Shown: one piece after another, positions 36,826 to 45,562 of the stretch | Numbering within the stretch: the first letter of the stretch is position 1 | Layout: the number at the start of each line of letters is the position of its first letter | Source: Streptomyces sp. NBC_01231 | Lineage (GTDB): Bacteria > Actinomycetota > Actinomycetes > Streptomycetales > Streptomycetaceae | Reading direction: 5' to 3' | Assembly (NCBI GenBank): GCA_035999765.1 | Contig: CP108521.1 | Location: forward strand, 6,262,001-6,326,000 | Length of the DNA stretch: 64,000 nt | Translations under genes and position numbers: made by a program | The notes under the pieces: generated by a model | Databases searched by the model: none | What the model was told of the DNA's origin: nothing | Seen by the model: the letters and a program-made list of their open reading frames with translations, nothing else

Positions 36826-36855
36826 GCCCCCGGTCGACACCCGTCGACCGGGGGC
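36826..36855 (+). terminator. Terminator of the peptidoglycan-binding protein gene
   Basis: GCCCCCGGTCGAC and GTCGACCGGGGGC form a perfect 13-bp stem with a four-base loop, 20 bases after the stop codon. Confidence 0.85.
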
Positions 36856-36931
36856 ACGCCACGGGCAGTCGATCCGCCGTTCAGGACTCCTCGGCCTCGC
36901 GCGGCGCCTGCCGGCCCGCCCCGGGAGGGTC

Positions 36932-38419
36932 TCAGCCGAACAGCGAAAGGATCGTCCACAGCACCGACTTGGTCGAGCAGCTGTCCACCAGCCGGTGCGA
37001 CTGCGGTGCGGCCTCGCCCGCCACGTTGCCCATGGAGTTCACGGTTGAGCAGCCGCTGCGTTGGGCCATACGGCGGCGGTCGGCACCGGCGGGCTCGAAG
37101 TCCGCCCCGCGGAAGTAGGTCACGTCGTGGTTCTTCCGCTCGTCCGCGACGTTGTTGAAGATCGAGCGGACCGGAGCACTGGCCGCCCATGTGCAGGTCT
37201 CGTCGCCCGAGTGCCAGTCGGCGTCGTCGCCGCGCCAACTGCACAGGTCGCCGTTGCCGTTGTACTCGCTGAAGAAGCAGACGCTGTCCTTGGGGCACCG
37301 GTGGTAGCCGTAGACCAGCTGGCCGTCAGACCCTCTTGACGCCGACTCCGTGGGCAGGGCCGCGTACACCGGCACTCCGTCGTCCTGGTTCACGTACAGG
37401 TACGCCGCCCCCAGCGTCCCGCTCGTTGCCAGCAGCACGGTGGCCAGGGCCGACGTCAGTACGGGGTGCCGCTGCCAGAAGCGGGGGCGCAGGCGCGGCA
37501 GGCGGGCCGAGCGGGCGACGCCCGCCGCCTCCTCCACGCGGCGCAGGAGCGTGGCCGTGTCGTGCGTGACGCGTTCCCGGTGCTTCGGGGCCAGACAGTC
37601 CCGCACTATCTCCCGCCACGCGTCGGGCAGATCGGGAGACAGCCGCAGTTCCTCCGCGCCCCGCGCGTACCGCATCGCCGCGTCGGTGCGAGCCTCCGTG
37701 CTGCTGCCCGGCAACGGGTAGGAGCCCGTGAGGACCACGTGGGCGAGGACGCCGAAGGACCAGACGTCGGCGGAGGGACGGATCCGTGTGCCCCGCTCGT
37801 CGATCTCGGCCCAGAACAGTTCCGGCGGGGTGTAGTCGGGGGTGGCGAAGACGGGCGCGTACGCGTGTGTGCCTTCCAGTTCGGCGGCCAGGTTGAAGTC
37901 GGCCAGTCGTACCGAACCGTCCTTCATCAGCAGGACGTTGGCGGGCTTCAGATCGCCGTGCACCCAGCCCGCGTGGTGCAGTTGGTGCAGGCCCTCGCAG
38001 ATCTGGGCCAGCAGCGCGGGGCCCGACTCGGGCGTCGGGTCGTCTTCCAGCAGGGCGTCCAGGGAGCCTTCGGCGCGTTCCAGGACGAGGACGGTGGCGC
38101 CGTCGAGTTCGGGGTGGTCCGGGTCGTCCACGGTGAGTGTCTCGTACATCCGGATCAGGCGCGGTGCGCGGAGCCGCTCCAGCAACTCCACTTCCCGCTT
38201 GGCCAGTTCGCGCAGATGGCGCAGTTGGCGCGGGGTGGTGGTGCCCGTCGGCAGGACCTTCAGGGCGGCCCGGCGGGGCAGGGCCGGATCCGCCTCGCCG
38301 GTCGCCCGGCCCGCGTACACGGTCGCGAAGGCACCCGACGCCAGCGGCTCCCGTATCTCCCAGTGCCCCACGCGGTAGCCCTGCGGTACGGGGACCGTGT
38401 GCGACTGCTGTCCGGTCAT
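36932..38419 (-). CDS. Membrane Ser/Thr kinase with I36-like extracellular domain (cassette A)
   Basis: Protein of 495 residues from ATG 38419 (MTGQQSHTVPVPQGYRVG), with GAGGTGG upstream. The kinase domain has a Gly-rich loop near 27-36, Lys54 (AALKVLP), HGDLKPAN with Asp156, and LADFN in place of DFG (Asn176). A membrane helix lies at 319-343. The extracellular part contains the Cys-rich pattern CPKDSVCFFSEYNGNGDLC, as in I36 protease-inhibitor-like domains. Its start overlaps a 34-codon remnant of an FHA gene. The paralogue at 40396 carries a different extracellular domain. Substrates are unknown. Confidence 0.88.
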   Translation of the reverse strand: MTGQQSHTVPVPQGYRVGHWEIREPLASGAFATVYAGRATGEADPALPRRAALKVLPTGTTTPRQLRHLRELAKREVELLERLRAPRLIRMYETLTVDDPDHPELDGATVLVLERAEGSLDALLEDDPTPESGPALLAQICEGLHQLHHAGWVHGDLKPANVLLMKDGSVRLADFNLAAELEGTHAYAPVFATPDYTPPELFWAEIDERGTRIRPSADVWSFGVLAHVVLTGSYPLPGSSTEARTDAAMRYARGAEELRLSPDLPDAWREIVRDCLAPKHRERVTHDTATLLRRVEEAAGVARSARLPRLRPRFWQRHPVLTSALATVLLATSGTLGAAYLYVNQDDGVPVYAALPTESASRGSDGQLVYGYHRCPKDSVCFFSEYNGNGDLCSWRGDDADWHSGDETCTWAASAPVRSIFNNVADERKNHDVTYFRGADFEPAGADRRRMAQRSGCSTVNSMGNVAGEAAPQSHRLVDSCSTKSVLWTILSLFG

Positions 38420-38520
38420 CCGGCCACCTCGGTCGGTGCCATGGCCGACACGACCAGGTCGTCCTGGCGGACCACGTCCGGTCCGACGCAAGCCGGTGGC
38501 ATGACGATGACGCTGTGCAC
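38416..38520 (-). pseudogene. Internally deleted FHA-protein remnant (34 codons), coupled to the kinase
   Basis: The frame reads MHSVIVMPPACVG from GTG 38520, then directly PDVVRQDDLVVSAMAPTEVAG. The first part matches the start of the FHA proteins at 39389 and 42033 (MYSVIVVPP); the second matches their C-terminus (FDLVREDDLVVLAA). The whole FHA domain between is gone. The TGA still overlaps the kinase ATG (ATGA) and the upstream ribosome site GGAGGGGGACG resembles that of the intact gene, so the remnant may persist as a coupling leader. Confidence 0.7.
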
Positions 38521-38576
38521 GGCCCCGTCCCCCTCCCCCGATCACTGAGGGCAACCCTCACCCGCCAACGCAGGGC

Positions 38577-38582
38577 AGGGTA
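38577..38582 (-). promoter_or_regulatory. -10-like TACCCT shared by kinase cassettes A and B
   Basis: TACCCTGCC(C)T occurs 57 bases before the remnant start here and 60 bases before the FHA gene at 40129 (40189-40194), both on the minus strand. No shared -35 is obvious. Probable common promoter core; weak evidence. Confidence 0.35.
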
Positions 38583-38644
38583 AGGGTTGTTCCAGACAGA
38601 CGACGACGCCGCGCCCGCGGCACGGCGCGTCCGCGAGACGGGCC

Positions 38645-39253
38645 CTAGCGGTCCACCTCGTACTGCCCCACCTCGATGAAGTACCGCAGCTCCTCCGGCG
38701 TCCCGTCGATGGCGTCCTCCGCCGCAGCCCGCAGCGCGTCGCTGATGGTCGGGTCGGCGAGGATGCGGGCGACGCGGACGCGGTCGTCCTCGGCCCGGGC
38801 GAGGCGGTGGCCGGTCTCCAGGAAGGCGCGAAGGGCTTCCGGGGTGTTGGCGTCGAGGGCCTCGTTGGCCTCCCTGATGACCGCCCTGTCGGTCTTCGGG
38901 TCGGCGGAGGCGAGGATGCGGGCGATGGCGACGCGATCGTCCTCGGCCTGGGCCGTCCAACGGCCCGTCTCCAGGAAGTACCGCTGGTCCTCGATGGTGC
39001 CGTTCATGGCCTGCTGCGCGGCGGCGTACACGGCCTTGCCGGTGCCCGGGTCGGCGATGATGCGCATGATCGCGACTCGGACGTCGTCGTCGGACATCTC
39101 GTCGACACCGGAACCGGCCGCGTCGGTCGCGGTCGCCACGGCGACGGCGGACGGCGGAACGGAGTCGGAGGCGAAGGCCGGGCCGGTCAGCAGGAGCGCC
39201 TGGGCCAGGGCGGCGGTTGCCACGAGGGTCAGGGCGGTACGCATCGGTCTCAC
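38645..39253 (-). CDS. Secreted ALF-repeat protein
   Basis: Protein of 202 residues from GTG 39253, with GGAAGG seven bases upstream. A signal peptide (ALTLVATAALAQALLLTGPAFA) ends near 29. The mature part is four ALF-type repeats of about 35 residues: DDDVRVAIMRIIADPGTGKAV, DDRVAIARILASADPKTDRAV, DDRVRVARILADPTISDALR, each followed by a helix such as LRAFLETGHRLARAE. ALF repeats are common in Streptomyces secreted proteins; their role is unknown. It lies between two decayed kinase/FHA cassettes. Confidence 0.85.
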   Translation of the reverse strand: MRPMRTALTLVATAALAQALLLTGPAFASDSVPPSAVAVATATDAAGSGVDEMSDDDVRVAIMRIIADPGTGKAVYAAAQQAMNGTIEDQRYFLETGRWTAQAEDDRVAIARILASADPKTDRAVIREANEALDANTPEALRAFLETGHRLARAEDDRVRVARILADPTISDALRAAAEDAIDGTPEELRYFIEVGQYEVDR

Positions 39254-39353
39254 GTGTGAACCTTCCTTGAACTTGAATACGTCATGTGCCGGTGTGTATC
39301 TTCCCTGCGCCCGCGCCGGCGATCACCTCAATATCCAAGTCCCGCAGGCAGCC

Positions 39354-39392
39354 CTACGGGACGGGGACGGCGTAGGACGACCGCCTGGTCAC
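39354..39392 (-). pseudogene. 12-codon stub of a Ser/Thr kinase gene (cassette B)
   Basis: GTG 39390-39392 overlaps the FHA stop in GTGA exactly as in intact cassette C, and the frame reads MTRRSSYAVPVP then TAG. The last six residues match the kinase N-terminus (TEPYAVPVPRGYRVG in cassette C). All downstream kinase sequence is missing. This is the mirror image of cassette A, where the FHA gene is lost and the kinase kept. Confidence 0.7.
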
Positions 39393-40129
39393 CGGACCGT
39401 CTCGCCCGCCGTCGCGGCCAGCACCACCAGGTCGTCCTCGCGGACCAGGTCGAAGCGGAGGGCGAGCGAGACCAGCGAGTCCTTCTTGCCGTTGACGCGG
39501 AGGCCGGGCTCGGCGGTGTCGGGGCCGGGGCGCAGCCGGAGTTTGAGGGCCAGGTAGTCGATGTTCCAGTAGACGGACGAGCGGCTGACCGCCGGCCAGA
39601 CCGGACGTAATCGCTCCACCAACTGCTCCACCGCCGGAAGTGACGCGTGCGGTTGCCCGCGAAGCCGGGGCTCGCACAGGGCGGCCAGCACCGCGAAATA
39701 CCGGCTGGTGCGGTCCAGAGCGAACGCCGGTGCCGTGGCGGCGCCGGCAAGTCCCCGGCGGTCGGCGCTGCGGAAGGCGTGGCGTGGCGCCCAGACGTCG
39801 AAGCTGAGCAGGTCTCCCGCGGCGGGCAGGACCACCCGCGAGAACTCGAACGGTACCGGGGCTTCCATACGGCCCGGCGCGATCTTGAGGTGTTCTCCCG
39901 CGCCCTCCGGGTTCTCCACCACGTAGGTCTGGTCCTCGCTGAGGTTGCTCAGCAGCCAGAAGGAGCGGTGTGCCGTGATCTCTCCGGCGACTCGGGGCAC
40001 CCCTCCGTGGGCGATGGTGAGTCCGCCGTCCGTTCCGGCCCTGCCGAACGTCAGCCGTTCGCCCGCGGCGATCCTGACCTGCCCGTCCGCGCTGCCGCAC
40101 ATCGGTGGTACGACGATGACGCTGTACAT
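39389..40129 (-). CDS. FHA-domain protein without its kinase (cassette B)
   Basis: Protein of 246 residues from ATG 40129. The N-terminal FHA-like part has RLTFGRAGTDGGLTIAHGGV and PRVAGEITAH (Gly-Arg, then Ser/His-rich loops) that would read phosphothreonine. A second part (PAVEQLVERLRPVWPAVSRS, SSVYWNIDYLALKLRLRPG) looks like a winged-helix or DNA-binding-like C-terminus. Close paralogue of the 254-residue protein at 42033. Ribosome site GGAGGGGGACGA. The adjacent kinase is reduced to a stub, so this FHA protein may serve another kinase in the cluster. Confidence 0.85.
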   Translation of the reverse strand: MYSVIVVPPMCGSADGQVRIAAGERLTFGRAGTDGGLTIAHGGVPRVAGEITAHRSFWLLSNLSEDQTYVVENPEGAGEHLKIAPGRMEAPVPFEFSRVVLPAAGDLLSFDVWAPRHAFRSADRRGLAGAATAPAFALDRTSRYFAVLAALCEPRLRGQPHASLPAVEQLVERLRPVWPAVSRSSVYWNIDYLALKLRLRPGPDTAEPGLRVNGKKDSLVSLALRFDLVREDDLVVLAATAGETVR

Positions 40130-40395
40130 GGAGTCGTCCCCCTCCTCCTACGACGCCAAGGGGCGCAGCCCTCAGTCCGATGTAAGGCAGGGTATGGGAC
40201 GTTTTTGAACGAGTACGAAGCTTTACGCCTGAGACGGCGTGTCCGTGAAGGATGCGTGAGGGAAAGCGGCACCGGCGCAGCGGCCTCCGGCCTTCCCCCG
40301 AGTGGGCCGGAGGCCGCTGGTGGTGCCACCCCGTAGGTGGACGGCTTCCACCGTGCCGGGACCGGGACGACGGGAGTACCTCAGACCTCTCAGGG

Positions 40396-42036
40396 TCACT
40401 TCTCGGTGGAAGGCGTGTACTCCTTGAGGTAGTGAGCGACGCGATCGGCGTAGGCACGAGCCTTCGGGGGAACGCCGTTCGCGGCGTTCACCTTCTTGTA
40501 GGACGTTCGGTAGGAGGCGGCGAGCAGCACCTGCCGGTCGCCCGGCAGGGAGGGGTTCAGCAGCGGTTTGATGCCGCAGAGGTAGCGGCCCACGGCGGGA
40601 ATGGACTGTTCGGGGGTGAGGGGAGGCCTGGGTGTCTCCTCCGCGGGGACGCCGTCGTTGCGGACCCACCAGCGCAGGATGGTCGGGGTCCAGCGGGCGA
40701 TGCCGTACTCGCCGGCCACGGGGTCGGAGAGGTTCGGGTCGAAGTTGCTCTCCGCCTTGAGCATCGCCGCGATGAGAGCCGGGGTGACCTCCGGCTGGGC
40801 GCAGTTGTGGGCCGAGTCGACGATCAGCTTGCGGTACTTCACCGGGATGCCCTTGTCCGTACGGAGTTCGGCGGCGCCGTAGCGGTCGGACGTGACGCTC
40901 TGGGCCCCTGTGTCGGCGGAGATCTTCCCGCCGTCGCCGGCACCGTCGCCGGCACCGGGGCCGGCACTGGCGCCGGCACTGGCGCCGGCACTGGCGCCGG
41001 CGACGGTGCCGGCGACGGCGGGGTCCGACCAGGTGGAGATGGCGTAGCCGAGCGCCGCGACCACGACCGTGGCGGTCGCGGCGGCCAGGACGGCCGTACG
41101 GCGGCGCAGCGGCATCCGGGGCAGACGGGGCGAGCGGCCCGAGCCCGCCGCCGTCTCGACCCGGCGGAGCAGGGTCTCGGTGGTGATGCGGTCGGCGTGC
41201 GTGCGCGCCAGACAGTCCCGCACGATCTCCCGCCACACCTGTGGCAGTTCCGGCGACAGTCGCAGCTCGTCGGTGCCCCGCGCGTACGCGGCGGCAGCGT
41301 CCCGGCGGGCCGTGGAGGTGCCGCCGGGCAGCGGGAAGGAGTCGGTGAGGACGAGGTGGGCGAGGACCCCGAAAGCCCAGACGTCGGCGGACGGGCGGAT
41401 CCGGCGGCCCCGTTCGCCGATCTCCGACCAGAGCAGCTCGGGCGGGGTGTAGTCGGGGGTGGAGAAGGCGGGCGTGTACGCGTGGGTGCCCTCCAGCTCC
41501 GCGGCCATGTTGAAATCGGCCAGCCGCGCCGAACCGTCCTTCATCAGCAGCACGTTGGCCGGTTTCAGGTCCCCGTGCACCCAGCCCGCGCGATGCAGCT
41601 GGGCCAGCCCCTCGCAGATCTGCGCGAGGAGGAGGGGGCCCGCGCCGGGCCGGGGCGAGGCGGTGAGCAGGGCGGACAGTGATCGCTCCGCCTTCTCCAG
41701 TACGAGGACCGTGGCACCGTCGAGGGCCGGGTGCTCCGGGTCGTCGACGGTGAGGGTGTCGTACATCCGGATCAGTCGCGGACGTCTGAGCCGACGGTAC
41801 AACTCGACCTCCCGCTCGATCAGTTCGCGCAGGTGGGTCAGCTGTCTGGGGGTGCCCGTGCCGGTGGGCAGGAACTTCAGGGCGACCGTGCGGGGCAGTT
41901 CCTCGCCGCCGACGACGTCCTCGGTGCGCCGGGCCTCGTACACGCTCCCGAACGCGCCCGTAGCGATCGGCTCGCGCACCTCCCAGGCGCCGACCCGGTA
42001 CCCGCGCGGCACCGGCACGGCGTACGGCTCGGTCAC
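40396..42036 (-). CDS. Membrane Ser/Thr kinase with extracellular transglycosylase-like domain (cassette C)
   Basis: Protein of 546 residues from GTG 42036 (MTEPYAVPVPRGYRVGAW). The kinase domain aligns with cassette A: Lys54, HGDLKPAN with Asp156, DFN at 174-176. A membrane helix near 320-342 (TAVLAAATATVVVAALGYAIS) leads to a tandem AGAS/GAGD linker and a C-terminal SLT-like domain: LIAAMLKAESNFDPNLSDPV with Glu near 429, EYGIARWTP and Cys in RYLCGIK. The predicted outer domain could bind or cut peptidoglycan, linking wall state to phosphorylation inside. Whether the transglycosylase is active is unknown. It overlaps the FHA gene by four bases. Confidence 0.88.
   Translation of the reverse strand: MTEPYAVPVPRGYRVGAWEVREPIATGAFGSVYEARRTEDVVGGEELPRTVALKFLPTGTGTPRQLTHLRELIEREVELYRRLRRPRLIRMYDTLTVDDPEHPALDGATVLVLEKAERSLSALLTASPRPGAGPLLLAQICEGLAQLHRAGWVHGDLKPANVLLMKDGSARLADFNMAAELEGTHAYTPAFSTPDYTPPELLWSEIGERGRRIRPSADVWAFGVLAHLVLTDSFPLPGGTSTARRDAAAAYARGTDELRLSPELPQVWREIVRDCLARTHADRITTETLLRRVETAAGSGRSPRLPRMPLRRRTAVLAAATATVVVAALGYAISTWSDPAVAGTVAGASAGASAGASAGPGAGDGAGDGGKISADTGAQSVTSDRYGAAELRTDKGIPVKYRKLIVDSAHNCAQPEVTPALIAAMLKAESNFDPNLSDPVAGEYGIARWTPTILRWWVRNDGVPAEETPRPPLTPEQSIPAVGRYLCGIKPLLNPSLPGDRQVLLAASYRTSYKKVNAANGVPPKARAYADRVAHYLKEYTPSTEK
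40934..41017 (-). repeat. Imperfect 12-bp tandem repeats in the kinase linker
   Basis: The unit GCCGGCACTGGC repeats about three times exactly and several more times with changes, encoding the AGASAGASAGAS/GAGDGAGDGG linker between membrane helix and transglycosylase-like domain. Such repeats can change linker length between strains. Confidence 0.75.
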
Positions 42037-42797
42037 CGTGCCCCCCGGGCTGCCGGGGCTGCCGGGGCTGCCTGGGCTGTCAGGACGGTGAGGTCGTCCT
42101 CCCGGACCAGGTCGAACCGGAGCGCCAGGGACACCAGGGACTCCTTCTTGCCGTTGAGCCGGCCGCCGGTCTCCGCGGTGTCCGGGCCGGGCTTGAGGCG
42201 CAGCTTGACGGCCAGGTAGTCGATGTTCCACTGCACGGTGGTGCGGGACGCCGCGGGCCACTTCGGGCGCAGACGGTCGACGACCTGCTCGACCGTGGGC
42301 AGCGGGGCGTGCGGTTCACCGCGCAGCCGTGGCTCGCACAGGGCGGCGAGGACCGCGAAGTAGCGCTTGGTGCGGTCGACGGAGAAGGCGGGCGCGGTGG
42401 TGTCGCCGTCGAGGCCGCCCTCGGTGCGCAGATAGTCGTGGCGCGGCGCCCACACGTCGATCGCCAGCAGATCGCCCGCCGCCGGCAGCACGATCCGCGA
42501 GAACTCGAACGGCACCGGCGCGTCCAGCCGCCCCGGCCCCACCTTTATGTGCTCGCCCGCGCCCTCCGGGTTCTCCACGACGTACGTCTGGTGGGCGCAG
42601 AGGTTGCTCAGGGTCCAGAAGGCGCCCTGCGCGCTGATCACGCCCGCTCGGCGGGACACCCCGTCGTGCGGAACGACCAGGTCGTTCTCGCGCGCGGAGC
42701 GGCCGAAGGTCAGCCGCTCGCCGGGCGCGAGTCGCTGTTGGGTGTGCTGGGGCTCGTCCTCCGTGGTCGGCGGAGGTACCACGATGATGCTGTACAA
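42033..42797 (-). CDS. FHA-domain protein paired with kinase (intact cassette C)
   Basis: Protein of 254 residues starting at TTG 42797 (LYSIIVVPPPTTEDE). The FHA-like part has RLTFGRSARENDLVVPHDGV and SRRAGVISAQGAFW; the C-terminal half (VEQVVDRLRPKWPAASRTT, VQWNIDYLAVKLRLKPGPDT, then FDLVREDDLTVL) is shared with the cassette B protein. The stop overlaps the kinase start (GTGA), so the two are made in a fixed ratio. It probably binds phosphorylated kinase or targets. No ribosome site better than GGGGAGAAG is seen. Confidence 0.85.
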   Translation of the reverse strand: MYSIIVVPPPTTEDEPQHTQQRLAPGERLTFGRSARENDLVVPHDGVSRRAGVISAQGAFWTLSNLCAHQTYVVENPEGAGEHIKVGPGRLDAPVPFEFSRIVLPAAGDLLAIDVWAPRHDYLRTEGGLDGDTTAPAFSVDRTKRYFAVLAALCEPRLRGEPHAPLPTVEQVVDRLRPKWPAASRTTVQWNIDYLAVKLRLKPGPDTAETGGRLNGKKESLVSLALRFDLVREDDLTVLTAQAAPAAPAARGAR

Positions 42798-42849
42798 GGT
42801 GCTTCTCCCCGTGCCTGACGGCTACAGAGGTCAGAGTAGGGCGACGCAC

Positions 42850-42889
42850 CAGGGCCGTGTCCCCCTCGTGCGGGTGAGACACGGCCCTT
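42850..42889 (-). terminator. Terminator after the 42930-43496 gene
   Basis: AGGGCCGTGTC (42851-42861) pairs with GACACGGCCCT (42878-42888) in a perfect 11-bp stem, downstream of the 188-residue membrane protein gene. Confidence 0.8.
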
Positions 42890-42929
42890 GGACAGGAATG
42901 GCGCGAACTGTTCAGTCGCCCCGGCGCCT

Positions 42930-43496
42930 TCAGTAGCGCGGGCGGTTGAACCATGCCTTGCCCTTGGAGTTGCCGGTGAAGACGGCGATCAGGATGCCGA
43001 GCACCAGGTGGATGATGCCCACAAGGGTGAACGGGTACAGGCCGAGGACCGCGGTGATGACGCCGAACACCAGGACCGTGACCCGCAGACCGTTGCCGCC
43101 GGTGGTGAACTTCGTCGCCAGGAAGGCCGCCCACACCAGCCAGGCCAGCGCGAACACCGAGAAGGCCCACAGCACGCCGGTCGGGTAGTCGGCGAACTGC
43201 TCGAAGGCGGCGTCGTCCTTGGCCTTGTCGATGGCCACGGCGGCGAAGGCGAAGATGGCCACGCCGAGGACCTGCAGACCGACGATGACCCACAGCATCA
43301 CGCGGGCCGCGCTGACCGAGCCGGGCATCGTCGTCATCGGGGCGCCGACGCCGTAGGGCTGCTGCACCGGCGGGGCCTGGGGGTAGCCGTACCCGGGCGC
43401 CTGGCCCTGCTGCTGGGGGTAGCCGTAGCCCTGCTGCGGAGGCTGCTGCTGGCCCTGGGGCGCGCCGTAGGGGTTGTTCGGGTCGCCGTAACTCAT
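42930..43496 (-). CDS. Small membrane protein with Pro/Tyr/Gly/Gln-rich head
   Basis: Protein of 188 residues from ATG 43496 ([17 protein letters not shown]), with GGAGGAA upstream; a start nine codons further up is less likely. The first ~65 residues are Gln/Pro/Tyr/Gly repeats. Four membrane helices follow ([73 protein letters not shown]). This is the layout of many actinobacterial DUF4064-like proteins of unknown role. Followed by a clear terminator. Confidence 0.8.
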   Translation of the reverse strand: MSYGDPNNPYGAPQGQQQPPQQGYGYPQQQGQAPGYGYPQAPPVQQPYGVGAPMTTMPGSVSAARVMLWVIVGLQVLGVAIFAFAAVAIDKAKDDAAFEQFADYPTGVLWAFSVFALAWLVWAAFLATKFTTGGNGLRVTVLVFGVITAVLGLYPFTLVGIIHLVLGILIAVFTGNSKGKAWFNRPRY

Positions 43497-43773
43497 GGCG
43501 GTTTTTCCTCCGTTGATGTCCAAGTGCGGGGACGACGCGCAGCCGCATCGTACGGAGGAAAGATCTTCAGATAAGGCCGTCCCCCCGATGAGCTGCCCGC
43601 GGCACTGTGCATGTCATGGTTCTGCACCGTCGTCTCCCTTGTCCAGCCGCATTCCGCAGGTGTTGTGCAAGTGCAACATGACTGATCTTGAGGGGATACG
43701 GGCGGACGGATGCCACGCCACCCAATGGGCCCCTGATTGGAACCCGGGCCCGGTCATCCGCGAGGATGGGGCC
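43497..43773. promoter_or_regulatory. Divergent region between membrane protein and folD with TGTTG-N8-CAACA palindrome
   Basis: No gene seen. TGTTGTGCAAGTGCAACA around 43661-43678 is a palindrome (TGTTG/CAACA arms) with an inner TGCA-AG-TGCA, about 95 bases before the folD ATG. It could be an operator; no regulator is assigned. Confidence 0.35.
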
Positions 43774-44628
43774 ATGACCGCCCAGATTCTCGATGGCAAG
43801 GCCACCGCAGCCGCGATCAAGTCCGATCTGACCGCCCGCGTGGCGGCGCTGAAGGAGAAGGGCGTCACGCCCGGCCTCGGCACGATCCTCGTCGGGGAGG
43901 ACCCCGGCAGCCAGAAGTACGTCGCCGGCAAACACCGCGACTGCGCCCAGGTCGGTATCGCCTCGATCCAGCGCCAACTGCCCGCCACGGCGACGCAGGA
44001 GGAGATCGAGTCGGTCGTCCGCGAACTGAACGAGGACCCGGCCTGCACCGGCTACATCGTCCAGCTGCCGCTCCCCAAGGGCATCGACGAGAACCGGATC
44101 CTGGAGCTGATGGACCCGGACAAGGACGCCGACGGCCTGCACCCGATGAACCTCGGCCGCCTCGTCCTCAACGAGCCCGCCCCGCTGCCCTGCACCCCGA
44201 ACGGCGTGCTGACCCTGCTGCGCCGGTACGGCGTGGAGATCAAGGGCGCCGAGGTGGTGGTCGTCGGCCGTGGCGTCACCATCGGCCGGCCGATGCCGCT
44301 GCTGCTGACCCGCCGCAGTGAGAACGCCACGGTGACCCAGTGCCACACCGGCACCCGCGACCTGTCCGCGCACCTGAAGCGCGCGGACATCATCGTCGCC
44401 GCGGCCGGTTCCGCCCACCTGATCCGTGCGGAGGACGTGAAGCCGGGCGCGGCCGTCCTCGACGTCGGTGTCTCCCGCAGTGCCGAGGGCAAGATCGTCG
44501 GCGATGTCCACCCGGACGTCGCCGAGGTGGCCGGCTTCATCTCCCCGAACCCCGGCGGCGTCGGTCCGATGACCCGGGCGCAGCTGCTCGTCAACGTGGT
44601 CGAGGCGGCGGAGCGCAGTGTCGGCTGA
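43774..44628 (+). CDS. folD: Methylenetetrahydrofolate dehydrogenase/cyclohydrolase
   Basis: Protein of 284 residues from ATG 43774 ([20 protein letters not shown]). It interconverts methylene-, methenyl- and 10-formyl-tetrahydrofolate, supplying the formyl donor for PurN and Pur[37 protein letters not shown], and the NADP site [13 protein letters not shown] are family hallmarks. In the Tyr-x-x-x-Lys position YVAGK supplies Lys. An open frame upstream to 43495 is rejected for lack of family similarity. It overlaps the DUF3017 gene by 11 bases. Confidence 0.97.
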   Translation: MTAQILDGKATAAAIKSDLTARVAALKEKGVTPGLGTILVGEDPGSQKYVAGKHRDCAQVGIASIQRQLPATATQEEIESVVRELNEDPACTGYIVQLPLPKGIDENRILELMDPDKDADGLHPMNLGRLVLNEPAPLPCTPNGVLTLLRRYGVEIKGAEVVVVGRGVTIGRPMPLLLTRRSENATVTQCHTGTRDLSAHLKRADIIVAAAGSAHLIRAEDVKPGAAVLDVGVSRSAEGKIVGDVHPDVAEVAGFISPNPGGVGPMTRAQLLVNVVEAAERSVG

Positions 44629-45307
44629 GGGCACGTCCGGCAACCCGGCGACCGGCGACCGGGCGTCGGGGAACACCGCGCCGGAGACCACCGCGTCGGC
44701 AACCACCGCGTCGGCAACCACCGCGTCGAGTAACACCGCGCCGAGGAACACGGGGGCCGGGCGTACGGAGCCCGGTCACACCCCGGCCGACACCGCCGAG
44801 AAAGCCGAGAAAGTCGAGAAGGCCGAGGAAGTCCGGGCTGCGGAGGGTGTCGAGCCCGTCGACGACATCGAGGTGCGGGACCCGATCAGCGCGCCCGACG
44901 CCGAGGGGGAACCGCGCCGGGTGACCCGCCGGTTCCCGCTGTTCACCCGGGACACCGCGCGCCCCGAGGGCGGTGGCCGGGCCGCACCCCGCGACGCCCC
45001 GGCGCCCGCCCGGCAGTGGCCGATCCTCGCCGTCCTGTCGACCATCGGACTCGGACTGCTGCTGACCGCCCTCGACCTGTTCCGCTTCGGCATCCTGCTG
45101 ATCGGCGTCGCCCTGCTGGTCGGCGGGGTCCTGCGCTGGCTGCTGCCGGACGTCGGCATGCTCGCCGTCCGCTCCCGCTTCACCGACATCGTCACCTACG
45201 GCGTGCTGGGCGGCGTGATCGCCCTGCTGGCGCTGATGGTGCAGCCGGAACCGTGGCTGGTGATCCCGTTCCTGAAGGACACCCTGCACTTCACGGTCAG
45301 CGGCTGA
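44618..45307 (+). CDS. DUF3017 membrane protein
   Basis: Protein of 229 residues from GTG 44618, overlapping folD by 11 bases. Residues 1-125 are Thr/Ala-, then Glu-rich ([27 protein letters not shown]). Three membrane helices follow ([60 protein letters not shown]). DUF3017 proteins sit next to folD in most Streptomyces; the role is unknown. An imperfect 15-bp tandem repeat (44688-44747) codes for the Thr/Ala part. Confidence 0.85.
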   Translation: MSAEGTSGNPATGDRASGNTAPETTASATTASATTASSNTAPRNTGAGRTEPGHTPADTAEKAEKVEKAEEVRAAEGVEPVDDIEVRDPISAPDAEGEPRRVTRRFPLFTRDTARPEGGGRAAPRDAPAPARQWPILAVLSTIGLGLLLTALDLFRFGILLIGVALLVGGVLRWLLPDVGMLAVRSRFTDIVTYGVLGGVIALLALMVQPEPWLVIPFLKDTLHFTVSG

Positions 45308-45333
45308 GACCTGTCCCAGCCGCTGACCTGTGA

Positions 45334-45373
45334 CGGCGGCCCGTCCTCTCCCCCGAGCAAGGACGGGCCGCCG
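45334..45373 (+). terminator. folD/DUF3017 terminator
   Basis: CGGCGGCCCGTCC and GGACGGGCCGCCG form a perfect 13-bp stem with a 14-base loop, 26 bases after the stop. Confidence 0.85.
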
Positions 45374-45562
45374 TCGTCGTCCACGCTCGGGCACGGCAAC
45401 CTCCTGTTCAACGCCCGGCCGTCGGCTGTGCCACGGAAGTGACCGTTCCGCTACGGTCTCGGGGCACTGTCACGGCCCTGCCCGGCTCGGGAACCGACCA
45501 CCTGGCCGACGTCGTCATTCGCTCAGGACCAGGCGAGACGGGCGACGCCGTGGAGGTGGGGG

